From the NCBI GenBank assembly GCA_963717085.1, contig CAVQVM010000019.1:62001-126000 (forward strand): 64,000 nt of DNA, given 5' to 3'. The notes below the pieces were generated by a model. The model saw only the letters and a program-made list of their open reading frames with translations. It ran no database searches and was not told the DNA's origin. Source of the DNA: DASQUK01 sp963717085 (GTDB lineage Bacteria; Actinomycetota; Acidimicrobiia; Acidimicrobiales; VFJN01). The stretch's first letter is position 1. The number at the start of each line of letters is the position of its first letter. Shown here one piece after another: positions 19,263-28,115 of the stretch. The position numbers were made by a program, and so were the translations under genes.

Positions 19263-19885
19263 AGGATCCCCTGGCGGTGCTCCAAGAGCTGCGGGAGGCC
19301 CGCCCTCGGGAGTCGGTGCGGGCGGGGGAGCGGTGCGAGCTGTGCACCGAGCCGATCGCGGACGAGCACGGCCACCTCGTCGACGTGGAGGCGCGTCGCC
19401 TGCTGTGCGCCTGCCGGGGCTGTTACCTGCTCTTCACCCCCGAGGGAGCCGGTGGTGGTCACTACCGGTCTGTTCCCGACCGCTACCTCGCGTTCACTGA
19501 CGTCCGGTTCTCGCCCGACCAATGGGACGCGCTCCAGATCCCGGTGAGCGTGGCGTTCTTCTTCGTGAACTCGACGCTCGCCCGGGTGGCGGCCTTCTAC
19601 CCGAGCCCGGCCGGAGCGACCGAGTCGCTCTTGCCGCTCGACACCTGGGCGGAGCTCGTCGGCGCCCACCCGGCGCTGTCGACGCTGCAACCCGACGTCG
19701 AAGCGCTCCTGGTGCGCGCCGACCCCGACGGGGCAGCCAGCGCAGAGTGCTACCTCGTGCCCATCGACGCCTGCTACGAGCTGGTCGGCCACCTCCGCCG
19801 GTTGTGGCGCGGCTTCGACGGGGGCCGCGAGGCGCACCATGCGATCGACAGCTTCTTCGACCGCGTACGGGCGAGGGCCCGATGA
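19259..19885 (+). CDS. DUF5947 hydrogenase-operon accessory protein
   Basis: 208 residues from the GTG at 19259, which overlaps the previous stop (GTGA). The N-terminal zinc- or cluster-like pattern RCELCTEPI, then LLCACRGCYLLF, gives two CxxC motifs (CELC, CRGC) plus a third Cys. After these come GHYRSVPDRYL and a mixed alpha/beta body (SVAFFFVNSTLARVAAFYPS). It matches the family found only beside group 1h hydrogenases in actinobacteria; the biochemical role is unknown. A metal- or Fe-S-binding assembly factor is a reasonable inference. Confidence 0.8.
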   Translation: MKDPLAVLQELREARPRESVRAGERCELCTEPIADEHGHLVDVEARRLLCACRGCYLLFTPEGAGGGHYRSVPDRYLAFTDVRFSPDQWDALQIPVSVAFFFVNSTLARVAAFYPSPAGATESLLPLDTWAELVGAHPALSTLQPDVEALLVRADPDGAASAECYLVPIDACYELVGHLRRLWRGFDGGREAHHAIDSFFDRVRARAR

Positions 19886-20523
19886 GCGCGCTCGCCTTCG
19901 AGGTCCTGGGTGCCCGCCCCGAGGCCCACGCCGCCGTCCCCACGATCATGCTCCGCCTGAGGATCGCCGAGACCACGGGCGCCACCGTCCACGCCCTGGC
20001 CCTGCGCTGCCAGATCCGCATCGAGCCACAGCGGCGCCGCTACGGCGCCGACGAGGAGGCCCGCCTGTACGAGCTGTTCGGGGAGACCCCGCAATGGGGC
20101 GAGTCGCTGCGCCCGTTCCTGTGGACGCACGTCGGGACCACGGTCGGTGCGTTCTCGGGCTCGAGCGAGGTCGACCTGCCGGTCGAATGCAGCTACGACT
20201 TCGAGGTGGCGGGCGCCAAGTACCTCCACGCGCTGGGCGACGGCGAGGTCCCGCTGTTGCTCCTCTTCTCCGGCACCGTGTTCACGAGGGGCGATGCCGG
20301 GTTCGCCGCGGAGCCGGTCGCCTGGGACACGGACGCGTCGTTCCGCCTACCCGTCGCCGTGTGGCGGGCCGTGATGGACCTCTACTTCCCGGGCGGCGGC
20401 TGGCTCCGCGTCGGTCGCGACACGCTCGACGCGCTGCAGCGCTACAAGGTGGCCCACGCGCTGCCCACCTGGGACCAGGCGTTCGAGCGCCTGCTCAAGA
20501 CCGCGGGCGAGGACTCGCCGTGA
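19882..20523 (+). CDS. DUF6084 hydrogenase-operon accessory protein
   Basis: 213 residues. ATG at 19882 overlaps the previous stop (ATGA). It begins LAFEVLGARPEAHAAVPTIM and contains ALRCQIRIEPQRRRY, then LWTHVGTTVGAFSGSSEVDL, then PVAVWRAVMDLYFPGGGWLR. This is a beta-rich, single-domain conserved family that travels with hhySL in actinobacteria. No catalytic motif is evident. It may be a structural or assembly partner of the hydrogenase. Confidence 0.8.
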   Translation: MSALAFEVLGARPEAHAAVPTIMLRLRIAETTGATVHALALRCQIRIEPQRRRYGADEEARLYELFGETPQWGESLRPFLWTHVGTTVGAFSGSSEVDLPVECSYDFEVAGAKYLHALGDGEVPLLLLFSGTVFTRGDAGFAAEPVAWDTDASFRLPVAVWRAVMDLYFPGGGWLRVGRDTLDALQRYKVAHALPTWDQAFERLLKTAGEDSP

Positions 20524-21912
20524 CGAGGACTCCGGCGCCGGTGACCGACCGCTTCGCCGCGGCCCGCACCGTCGCCGACGCGGTCCTCTTCGAGGGCTAC
20601 CTGCTCTACCCCTACCGCGCCTCGGCCCGCAAGAACCAGGTGCGCTGGCAGTTCGGGGTGCTGGCCCCCAGGCCCTTCAGTGAGACCGACGGTTCGGAGC
20701 GCTGGTCCGCTCGGACGGAGTGCATCGTCGATCCCGGGACGGCACCGACTCTCGCGGTGCGGGTCCGCTGCCTCCAGGTGGAGCGCCGAACGGTCGAGGC
20801 GGTGGCCGGTCCCGGGTTCGTCGAGACCGATGCGCTCGACGTCGACGGGACCCCGGTCGTGCCCTGGGACGAGGCGGTGGAGCGCACCGTCGACCTGGCG
20901 CCGGTGCCCCTGCTACCGCCCGCGGCGGCGGCGCACGACGAGGAGTTCCGATTCCCGCCCGGCGAGGCGGTCGAGATGGTCCGGTCGGACGACGGAACCG
21001 TGGTCGGCCGGGTCGTGCGGCGCCGAGAAGGCGTGGACGGCCGGGTGCGGATGGCCGCCACCTGGGCCGACGGGCCCGGTGCCCTGGTGAAGGTCACGGT
21101 GGCCGTGGAGAACACGAGCGAGTGGCGCCCCCCAACCAGAACGACTGAGCGCAGGGTTGCGCGCGAGGGACGCGCTCCTACGGTCCGCCGTTGCGGTGCA
21201 CACCATGCTGGCGGTCGACGACGGCGCCTTCGTGTCCCTGCTCGACCCGCCACCCGACGCCACGGACGCCGTGGCCGGTTGCGGGAACGAGGGCACCTTC
21301 CCGGTGCTGATCGCCTCGGAGGTGATGCTCTCCTCGCCGATCATCCTCTACGACCACCCGGCGGTCGCACCGGAGAGCCCCGGCGACCTCTACGACGCCA
21401 CGGAGATCGACGAGATCCTCGCGCTGCGCGTGCTGACCCTCACCGACGACGAGAAGGCCGAGGCCCGCGCCACCGATCCCCGCGCCGCCGCGATCGTCGA
21501 CCGCTGCGACACGATGCCCCCCGAGGTGTGGCAGCGGCTCCACGGTGCGGTCCGGACGCTCGAGCCCGCTGGAGCCGCACCGGAACCCGTCGCCACGGTG
21601 CCGTGGTGGGATCCGGGCGCCGACAGCTCGGTCGACCCGGGAACCGACAGCGTCATCATCAGTGGTGTCGAGGTCGCCCGGGGCAGCGCGGTGCGGCTGC
21701 GCCCGTCGCGCCGTGCCGACGCCCACGACCTGTTCCTTGCCGGACTGACCGCCACGGTGGCGGGCGTGTTCCGCGACGTCGACGGCAACGTGCACGTCGC
21801 GGTCACCGTCGACAGCGATCCCGCCACCGACGCCCTCGCATGGCAGGGCCGGTACCTCTACTTCCATCCCGACGAGGTCGAGCCCCTCGCCGACCGGGAC
21901 GTTCCACCGTGA
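20520..21912 (+). CDS. Conserved hydrogenase-operon accessory protein, frameshifted
   Basis: An about 463-residue gene split by one frameshift. The first part (GTG at 20520, overlapping the previous stop) reads through VADAVLFEGYLLYPYRASARKNQ and RWQFGVLAPRPFSE. The second part, in the +1 frame from about 21135 to the TGA at 21912, has RSAVAVHTMLAVDDGAFVSLLDPP, NEGTFPVLI, then FHPDEVEPLADRD. Removing one C from the C6 run at 21128-21133 restores a single frame. This family is typical of group 1h loci and resembles a chaperone or scaffold; no motif gives a reaction. Either a sequencing error or a real mutation. Confidence 0.75.
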
Positions 21913-22415
21913 GCCGGCGCGTTCTCCTGGCCGGGATCGGCAACATCTTCCTGGGCGACGACGGCTTCGGCGTCGAGGTTGCCACGCGCTTGGGACGTGA
22001 GGCCGTGCCCGACGGCGTGCGGGTCGCTGACTTCGGCATCCGCGGTGTTCACCTCGCCTACGAGCTGCTCGACGGCTACGACGCCCTGGTGCTGGTCGAC
22101 GCCGTACCCATGGGTGAGGCGCCGGGGACGCTGGCGGTGATCGAGCCCGAGGCCTCCGCCGCTCCCGCCGGCGGCGACGATGTCGCACCGGTCGTGGACG
22201 CGCACAGCATGAGCCCGGGCGTCGTGCTGGGGATGCTCGCCGGGCTCGGCGGCAGCGTCGACCGCATCGTCGTCGTCGGCTGCGAACCGGCAACCCTCGA
22301 CGAGGGCATCGGCCTCTCACCAGCGGTGGCGGCCGCCGTCGAGCCGGCCGTCGAGCTGTGCCACGGGCTGTTGACCGAGATGACCGAACCGCTAGCAAAG
22401 GATGCCCCAGGATGA
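21909..22415 (+). CDS. Hydrogenase maturation protease (HyaD/HupD-like)
   Basis: 168 residues from the GTG at 21909 (GTGA overlap with the previous gene). Typical M52-peptidase features: LLAGIGNIFLGDDGFGVEV with the nickel-sensing acidic residue, the DALVLVDAVPMGEAPG block, and the His in DAHSMSPG. It cleaves the C-terminal extension of HhyL after CGVH once nickel is inserted. Its stop overlaps the ATG of the next tiny gene. Confidence 0.9.
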   Translation: MSRRVLLAGIGNIFLGDDGFGVEVATRLGREAVPDGVRVADFGIRGVHLAYELLDGYDALVLVDAVPMGEAPGTLAVIEPEASAAPAGGDDVAPVVDAHSMSPGVVLGMLAGLGGSVDRIVVVGCEPATLDEGIGLSPAVAAAVEPAVELCHGLLTEMTEPLAKDAPG

Positions 22416-22516
22416 TTCGTCGCTTGATCTGGTTGCTGGTGTTCGCCCTGTTGGCCGCTCTGGTCGTGACGTCGATTCCCGACGTGGCCCGGTACGTCAA
22501 GATCCGCGAGATGTGA
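22412..22516 (+). CDS. 34-residue single-span membrane peptide (DUF6893-like) of the hydrogenase operon
   Basis: The ATG at 22412 overlaps the protease stop (ATGA). It encodes 34 residues: a hydrophobic span (LIWLLVFALLAALVV) followed by SIPDVARYVKIREM at the very end. The C-terminal PDxARYVKIRxM motif recurs in the next short frame. Small proteins of this type, one transmembrane helix with a cytoplasmic basic tail, are known next to hydrogenase protease genes in actinobacteria. The translational coupling argues that it is real. Confidence 0.75.
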   Translation: MIRRLIWLLVFALLAALVVTSIPDVARYVKIREM

Positions 22517-22518
22517 CG

Positions 22519-22638
22519 ATGAGCAAGGCCGGCTTCACCGCCAGGGTCGTCGGGGGCATGTTGCTGTCGTCGGTCTGGTGCTGATCGTCCGATCAACCCC
22601 TGACCTGGCCCGGTACGTCAAGATCCGCAGGATGTGAC
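22519..22638 (+). pseudogene. Second copy of the tiny PDxARYVKIRxM membrane peptide, frameshifted
   Basis: ATG at 22519 opens MSKAGFTARVVGGMLL and then runs into a stop. Shifting frame at about 22567 continues VVGLVLIVRSTPDLARYVKI, then RRM and a TGA at 22636-22638. The tail is the same motif as in the preceding gene. A tandem duplicate with a one-base deletion (or sequencing error) explains it. Confidence 0.6.
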
Positions 22639-22644
22639 CGCCGG

Positions 22645-23160
22645 GTGGCCCGCTACCAGATCGTTCCGGACCGGTCCCGGGTCTGGATCGACGCGCGGTC
22701 GAGCGTGCACCCGATCCACTCGACCACCGATGGTCTGGAGGGCTTCGTCGACGTCGAGACGCGGGTCGACGACGGGCTGGACCTGTCCGTGGACCCGGCC
22801 GGGAAGTTGTCCCTGCGGGTCGACCGCCTGTCATCCGGAAATCGGCTGGAGGACCGGGAGCTGCAGAGGCGCATCGACGCCCGGCGGTTCCCGACCATCG
22901 ACGGCGTGCTCACTCGGATCGAGCGCGCCGGCGACGACAGCCGTTACCACGTGACCGGCGACCTTGCGTTCAGGGGCGTGGTGCGGCGCTGCGACGACGA
23001 GATGACGATCAGCGTCGTCGACGATGGGACGTTGCGGCTCGAGGGCCGATCGACCTTCGACATCCGCGACTTCGGCATGGACCCGCCCCGCATCCTCATG
23101 CTCCGGGTTCACCCCGAGGTCGGTGTCCGGGTCGAGATCGTCGCGGAAAGGAGCGTGTAG
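22645..23160 (+). CDS. YceI-family protein of the hydrogenase operon
   Basis: 171 residues from a GTG at 22645. YceI lipocalin-like barrel with no signal peptide, so cytoplasmic: YQIVPDRSRVWIDARSSVHP, SGNRLEDRELQRRIDARRFP, then HVTGDLAFRGVVRR and FDIRDFGMDPPRILMLRVHP. It shares the SGNRxxDxELxRRIDARRFP block and the FDIRDF...PxxLMLRxxP ending with the C-terminal half of the divergent PadR-YceI regulator. Characterised YceI proteins bind polyisoprenoid lipids. In this operon, a carrier or buffer for menaquinone, the likely electron acceptor of the hydrogenase, is an attractive inference. Confidence 0.82.
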   Translation: MARYQIVPDRSRVWIDARSSVHPIHSTTDGLEGFVDVETRVDDGLDLSVDPAGKLSLRVDRLSSGNRLEDRELQRRIDARRFPTIDGVLTRIERAGDDSRYHVTGDLAFRGVVRRCDDEMTISVVDDGTLRLEGRSTFDIRDFGMDPPRILMLRVHPEVGVRVEIVAERSV

Positions 23161-23162
23161 CG

Positions 23163-23498
23163 ATGCACGAGCTCGGGCTCTGCAGCTCGATCGTGGACGC
23201 CATCGAGCGGCGAGCCGGTGACCGCCCGGTGGCCCGCGTCCGAGTACAGGTCGGCCGGCTCCACCACGTGCACCCCGAAGCGTTCGACCAATCGTTCGCC
23301 GTGGCGGCGCTGGGCACGGTGGCGGAGGACGCCGCTGCCGAGCTCGTCCTGGTGCCGGTGCGCTGTCACTGCGCCGGCTGTGGCACGACGTGGAACGGCG
23401 AGGACCTGCCCGTCGCCTGCCCGAGCTGCGGCGGGGTCGAGATCGAGCTGGTCGGTGGCGACGAGCTGACGCTCGAGTCGATCGAATACCGGGCGTGA
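23163..23498 (+). CDS. hypA: Hydrogenase nickel-incorporation protein HypA
   Basis: 111 residues starting MHELGLCSSIVDAIE (the N-terminal MHE Ni ligands). Zinc-finger cysteines are CHCAGCGTTW and ACPSCGGVE (two CxxC pairs), and the C-terminal LTLESIEYR is typical. It delivers nickel to HhyL, normally with the GTPase HypB, which is not encoded here. Starts 2 bp after the YceI gene. Confidence 0.93.
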   Translation: MHELGLCSSIVDAIERRAGDRPVARVRVQVGRLHHVHPEAFDQSFAVAALGTVAEDAAAELVLVPVRCHCAGCGTTWNGEDLPVACPSCGGVEIELVGGDELTLESIEYRA

Positions 23499-23513
23499 GA
23501 GGAGGGAGCAGCG

Positions 23514-23804
23514 ATGTGCCTCGGGATACCTGGCCAGGTGGTGGAGCTGCTCGCCAGCCACGAGCACCTCGCGGCAGTCGACGTGTCGGGCGTCAGCCGC
23601 ACGGTCAACATCGGGCTCCTCGAGGACGAGGACGTCCAGCCCGGCGACTGGGTGCTCATCCACGTCGGGTTCGCCCTGTCGAAGATCGACGAGCGAGAGG
23701 CCTCGCTGGCCCTGGCCTCGTTGCAACTCATGGGGCAGGCGTACGACGACGAGCTCGAGGCGTTCTGGTCCTCGAACATCACCACAGACAGCCCGGGAGC
23801 CTGA
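23514..23804 (+). CDS. hypC: Hydrogenase assembly chaperone HypC
   Basis: 96 residues. It begins MCLGIPGQVVELL with the essential Cys2, and has the GDWVLIHVGFALSKIDE OB-fold block. It carries the Fe(CN)2CO unit between HypD and the large subunit. The AGGAGGGAGC just before the ATG is a strong ribosome site. The C-terminal 20 residues (DELEAFWSSNITTDSPGA) are slightly longer than in E. coli HypC. Confidence 0.93.
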   Translation: MCLGIPGQVVELLASHEHLAAVDVSGVSRTVNIGLLEDEDVQPGDWVLIHVGFALSKIDEREASLALASLQLMGQAYDDELEAFWSSNITTDSPGA

Positions 23805-23853
23805 AGTGCGAGCGAAAGCGAGTGCGCGGGCCGAGGGGGCGAGGAGGTACTGA

Positions 23854-23898
23854 CATGGGCGCGATCGTGGGGGTTGTCATCGGCCACGAGGCCGCGTA
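23854..23898 (+). CDS. 14-codon open frame with strong ribosome site (possible remnant or leader peptide)
   Basis: AGGAGG about 8 nt upstream of ATG, encoding MGAIVGVVIGHEAA and TAG. The first ten residues resemble the N-terminus of the YtxH-like protein at 14270 (MGMFVALAVGYVIGARTG). It may be a truncated sister of that gene, or a leader peptide coupled to hypD. It is too short to judge as a gene. Confidence 0.3.
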
Positions 23899-23910
23899 GG
23901 GGGTCCGGCC

Positions 23911-25045
23911 GTGCGCTTCGTCGACGAGTACCGCGACCCGGCTGCCGCGCGCGGCACTCGTGTCGCAGATCACCGAGCTCGCCGGAGACGACCACGTGAA
24001 GCTGATGGAGGTGTGCGGGGGCCACACCCACACCATCTACCGGCACGGCATCGAGCACATCCTCCCCGCCGGGGTCGAGCTCGTGCACGGCCCGGGGTGT
24101 CCCGTCTGCGTGATCCCGATGGGCCGGATCGACGATGCCATCGCGGTGGCCGAGACGCCGGGCGTCATCTTCACGTCGTTCGGCGACATGATGCGCGTCC
24201 CGGGAAGCGACGGGAACCTGCTCGAGGCCAAGGCACGCGGGGCCGACGTCCGCTTCGTGTACTCGCCGCTCGATGCCCTACGGATCGCCAGCGAGAACCC
24301 CGACCGTCAGGTGGTGTTCTTCGCGGTCGGCTTCGAGACGACGGCGCCGTCGACCGCTCTGACCGTGCTACAGGCCCGCGAGCGGCGGGTGCCCAACTTC
24401 AGCGTGTTCTCCAACCACGTCACGATCGTCCCGCCGATCAAGGCGATCCTCGAGTCTCCCGACCTCCGTCTCGACGGGTTCATCGGCCCCGGCCACGTGT
24501 CGACGGTCATCGGCCAGCGGCCGTACCGCTTCATTTCCGCCCACTACGGCAAGCCGATCGTCACTGCCGGCTTCGAACCTCTCGACATCCTGCAGGCGAT
24601 CGCGATGCTGCTCACCCAGATCCGCCAGGGGCGGTGCGAGGTCGAGAACCAGTACACCCGCGTGGTGCGCGACGAGGGAAACCCCCGGGCGCTCGATCTG
24701 CTCGCGCAAGTGTTCGAACTGCGGCCCCACTTCGAGTGGAGAGGACTCGGGTTCATCTCGCAGAGCGCACTCACCCTGCGACCCGAGTTCGCGGAGCTCG
24801 ACGCCGAACTGCGCTACCAGGTTCCGGGCGTGCGGGTCGCGGACCCGAAGGCGTGCCAGTGCGGCGAGGTCCTCAAGGGCGTCATCAAGCCGTGGGAGTG
24901 CAAGGTGTTCGGCACCGCTTGCACGCCGGAGACCCCGATCGGCACGTGCATGGTGTCGTCCGAGGGCGCCTGCGCCGCCTACTACAACTACGGCCGCCTG
25001 CACCGGGAGGCGGCGGTCACGCTCGGCCGGTCGGCAGCGCCATGA
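23911..25045 (+). CDS. hypD: Hydrogenase expression/formation protein HypD, N-terminal frameshift
   Basis: About 378 residues. The normal HypD N-terminus (GTG at 23911, RFVDEYRDPAAAR) is out of frame with the rest, which is open from 23960. One extra G near 23951-23954 (GCGCGCGGCACTC) explains the shift. Catalytic features all present: MEVCGGHTH, GPGCPVCVIP, SNHVT, GFEPLDIL, and the [4Fe-4S] cysteines in CQCGEVL, FGTACTPETPIGTCMVSSEG. It builds the Fe(CN)2CO group with HypC. The stop overlaps a downstream ATG (ATGA at 25042). Confidence 0.9.
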
Positions 25046-25060
25046 CGGCGGTCGTCGCCG

Positions 25061-27408
25061 ATGTCGGCGCGCACGGTGAGGCGGCGCATCCGGGTTCACG
25101 GAGTGGTCCAGGGCGTGGGCTTTCGGCCACATGCGCACCGGCTGGCGACCGAGCTGCGGCTGACCGGACACGTGGGCAACGACACGGCCGGCGTCTTCAT
25201 CGAGGTGGAGGGCGACCGGCTGGCGGTCGACGCCTTCGAGCAACGCCTCGCGGCGGAGGCGCCCCGCTCTCGCCCGCATCGACGCCGTCGACACGACGAC
25301 GATCGCTCCGATCGGCGAACAGACATTTCGCATCGCCGAGAGCGTCGCCGAGTCGCGGGTGCGGACCTTTGCGGCTCCCGACATCGCCGTGTGCGACGAC
25401 TGCTTCCGCGAGTTGTTCGATCGCGACGACCGCCGCTACCGCTACCCCTTCATCAACTGCACGAATTGCGGCCCGCGCTTCACGATCACGGTCCGGCTCC
25501 CGTACGACCGGCCCAACACGACGATGGCGGGCTTCGCGATGTGCCGGGCCTGCAGCCACGAGTACCACGATCCCGGGGACCGACGATTCCATGCCCAACC
25601 GCTGGCGTGCCCCGCATGTGGCCCCCGGATCTGGTTCGACGACTCGACCGCCATCACGCATGGCGCCGATGCAGCCATCGCGGCGACGCAGCGGGTGCTG
25701 GCGGACGGCGCCGTCGTTGCGATCAAGGGCGTCGGCGGCTTTCACCTGGCCTGCGACGCGAGATCCCACGCCGCGGTCGCGTTGCTGCGGCAGCGCAAGC
25801 ACCGGGCCGCGAAGCCCCTTGCCGTCATGGTCCGCGACCTCGCCGCGGCCGAAGGACTCGCCGAGATCGATGGCCCGGAGGCCGCGCTCCTGACCAGCCC
25901 GCAGCGACCCATCGTCCTGATGCGCCGCCGGGTGGACCACGTGCTGTCGCCTCTCGTGGCCCCCCGCAACCCGTTCGTCGGCGTCCTCCTGCCGTACACG
26001 CCGCTCCACCATCTGCTGTTCCAGGCCGTGCCCGGTGCCGACGCCCCGGTCCCCGACGTGCTGGTCATGACCAGTGGAAACCTCAGCGACGAGCCCATCT
26101 GCCACGACGATGTCGACGCCCGGCGTCGCCTCGGCGCCATCGCAGACGCCTGGCTGGTCCACGACCGTCCCATCCACGCCCCCTGCGACGACTCAGTGGT
26201 GCGCGTGGTCGACGGCGAGGTCCTGCCCATCCGCCGCAGCCGAGGCTACGCCCCCCTCCCGGTGCGCCTCCCCTTCGACGCCGCCCCCGGCATCGCCGTC
26301 GGTGGCGAGCTGAAGAACACCTTCTGCCTGGCATCGGGGCGCGACGCCTGGATGAGCCAGCACATCGGCGACATGGGCAGTGTCGAGACACTCGGCACGT
26401 TCGGAAGGACGACCAGGCAGTTCGCCCAGATGTACGGCGTCGATGACGCCCGGTTCGTCGCCGACATGCACCCCGGCTATCAGACCCGCCGCTGGGCCGA
26501 GGACCATGCGCTCGAGCTCGAACGACCCGCCGGTCGCCCTCGCCCAGCATCACCACGCGCACATCGCCGCGGTGATGGCCGAGCACGGGGTGCCCGACGG
26601 CGAGCGGGTCATCGGCTGCGCGTTCGATGGGACCGGCTACGGCACCGACGGGGCCATCTGGGGTGGCGAGGTGCTCGTCGCGAGCTACGACGGCTTCGAG
26701 CGGACGCATCATCTCCGCTACGTCCCGCTGCCCGGCGGCGATGCGGCGATCCGCAGGCCCTACCGGGCCGCTCTCGCGCACCTGTGGGCGGCGGGCGTCG
26801 AGTGGGCGCCCGATCTCGCCCCGGTGCGTGCCGCACCACCGGCCGAGCGCGCCGTGCTCCAGCGGCAGCTCGAGCGCGACGTCCAGTGCGTCCCCACCTC
26901 CAGCATGGGCCGGTTGTTCGACGCCGTCAGCTCGCTGCTCGACCTGCGCCACAGCGTGTCCTACGAGGCCCAGGCCGCCATCGAGCTCGAGACCGCCGCC
27001 GACGTCGACGCGCCGGCTTCATCCGAGTACCGGTTCCCGACCGAGGACCGGGAGATCGACGCTGCCCCCGTGCTCCGGGCGCTCGTCGACGACCTCCGTG
27101 CCGGCCACCGCGCCGGTGCGGTCGCAGCCAGGTTCCACCTGGCGGTGGCGCGCCTGATCGCCGACGTCGCCGTCCGCCTCCGGGAGCGGACGGGGATCGA
27201 TCGGGTCGCGCTCAGCGGCGGGGTGTTCCAGAACGTGCTGCTGCTGCGGCTTGCCCGCGGCGAGCTCGCAGCACGTGGCTTCCGCGTCCTCAGCCATCGG
27301 ATCGTCCCGCCCAACGACGGTGGCCTCGCGCTCGGCCAGATCGCGGTCGCCGGCCGGCGGGCGGGTTCGAGCGCGGCGGCGACCGGCCGAGGAGCCGAGG
27401 TCACATGA
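25061..27408 (+). CDS. hypF: Carbamoyltransferase HypF, two frameshifts
   Basis: About 780 residues spread over three frames. Part 1 (25061-25265) is the acylphosphatase domain, RIRVHGVVQGVGFRPHAHRL. Part 2 (about 25263-26520) holds the zinc-finger pair CDDCFRELFD, CTNCGPRF, CRACSHEYHD, CPACGPRIW and the YrdC-like domain KGVGGFHLACDA. Part 3 (about 26520-27408) is the carbamoyltransferase domain: ALAQHHHAHIAAVMAEHG, GCAFDGTGYGTDGAIWGGE, ALSGGVFQNVLLL. Removing one C in the CCCC at 25262-25265 and one G at about 26520 gives one continuous protein. It supplies the thiocarbamate that becomes cyanide on the iron. All domains are otherwise well conserved. Confidence 0.88.
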
Positions 27409-28115
27409 GCACCGCGACAGCCCCAACCCTCGCCGACGACCTGGCGGCCGCCGCGTTGACGCTGGCCCGACGCTTCGCCGCGGACGCCACGATGTGGTGC
27501 GCGTCGCCGGAATGGCCCGCCCACGGCCGCCACGTGGCGGTCGAGTTCGTGCACCCGGTCATCGTCGGCAAGCGGGCGCTGCCCGCCGTCCACCTCGACG
27601 GTGACGACCTGGTCGGCACCGCTCGCCTGCTGGCGCGGCCCGGCGACGTCCTCCTGGGGATCGGCGCTGCGGACGACGGCCGCCTCCACGCGTTGCTTCG
27701 GCGGTCGGACGCCTGGGGACTCACCAGCCTCTGGCTCGGCGCTGGTCCGAGGCCGACCGCCGGAGCGGCAGATCATGTGATCTGGATCGATGGATCGCCG
27801 GCCACGCACGCCGCGCGATCCGGTGAGGTCGTCATGCTGTACCACCTGCTGTGGGAGCTCACGCACGTGGTGTTCGAGCACCCCGGCTTGCTCGAACCGC
27901 AACCGACCTGCACCGATGAGGTGTGCATCACCTGCGCCGACGAGGGACGCGTCGCCGAGGTCGCGGCCGTGCTCGATGACGGGAGCGCCGAGGTGGTGGC
28001 GGCCGGACTGCACGAAACCGTCGACGTGAGCCTGGTCGAGCGGGTCGACCCCGGTGACCTGGTGCTCGTCCACGCCGGCGTCGCCATCAGCGTGCTCCAG
28101 GAGCCGGGGCAGTGA
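27405..28115 (+). CDS. Degenerate SIS domain fused to a HypC/HupF-like domain
   Basis: 236 residues; ATG overlaps the hypF stop (ATGA). Residues 1-165 look like a worn sugar-isomerase (SIS) domain: LADDLAAAALTLARRFAADA, then GDVLLGIGAADDGRLHALLR, VVMLYHLLWELTHVVFEHPG. Residues about 170-236 are HypC-like: CITCADEGRVAEVAAVL, then DPGDLVLVHAGVAISVLQE. The motif CITC replaces the N-terminal MC of HypC and sits internally, so its chemistry may differ. It directly precedes an intact SIS isomerase gene, suggesting the two interact as unequal partners. A second chaperone in Fe(CN)2CO assembly is a guess from the fusion. Confidence 0.75.
   Translation: MSTATAPTLADDLAAAALTLARRFAADATMWCASPEWPAHGRHVAVEFVHPVIVGKRALPAVHLDGDDLVGTARLLARPGDVLLGIGAADDGRLHALLRRSDAWGLTSLWLGAGPRPTAGAADHVIWIDGSPATHAARSGEVVMLYHLLWELTHVVFEHPGLLEPQPTCTDEVCITCADEGRVAEVAAVLDDGSAEVVAAGLHETVDVSLVERVDPGDLVLVHAGVAISVLQEPGQ

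Noticed and set aside
23911..25893. 660-codon plus frame starting like HypD
   Set aside because: After 14 residues of HypD it leaves the true frame; the rest is shadow. The real HypD continues in the +1 frame.
25359..28115. One 918-residue protein joining HypF and HypC-like parts
   Set aside because: The frame is open, but the stretch 26520-27404 in it is non-coding shadow. HypF continues in another frame and the HypC-like gene has its own ATGA start.
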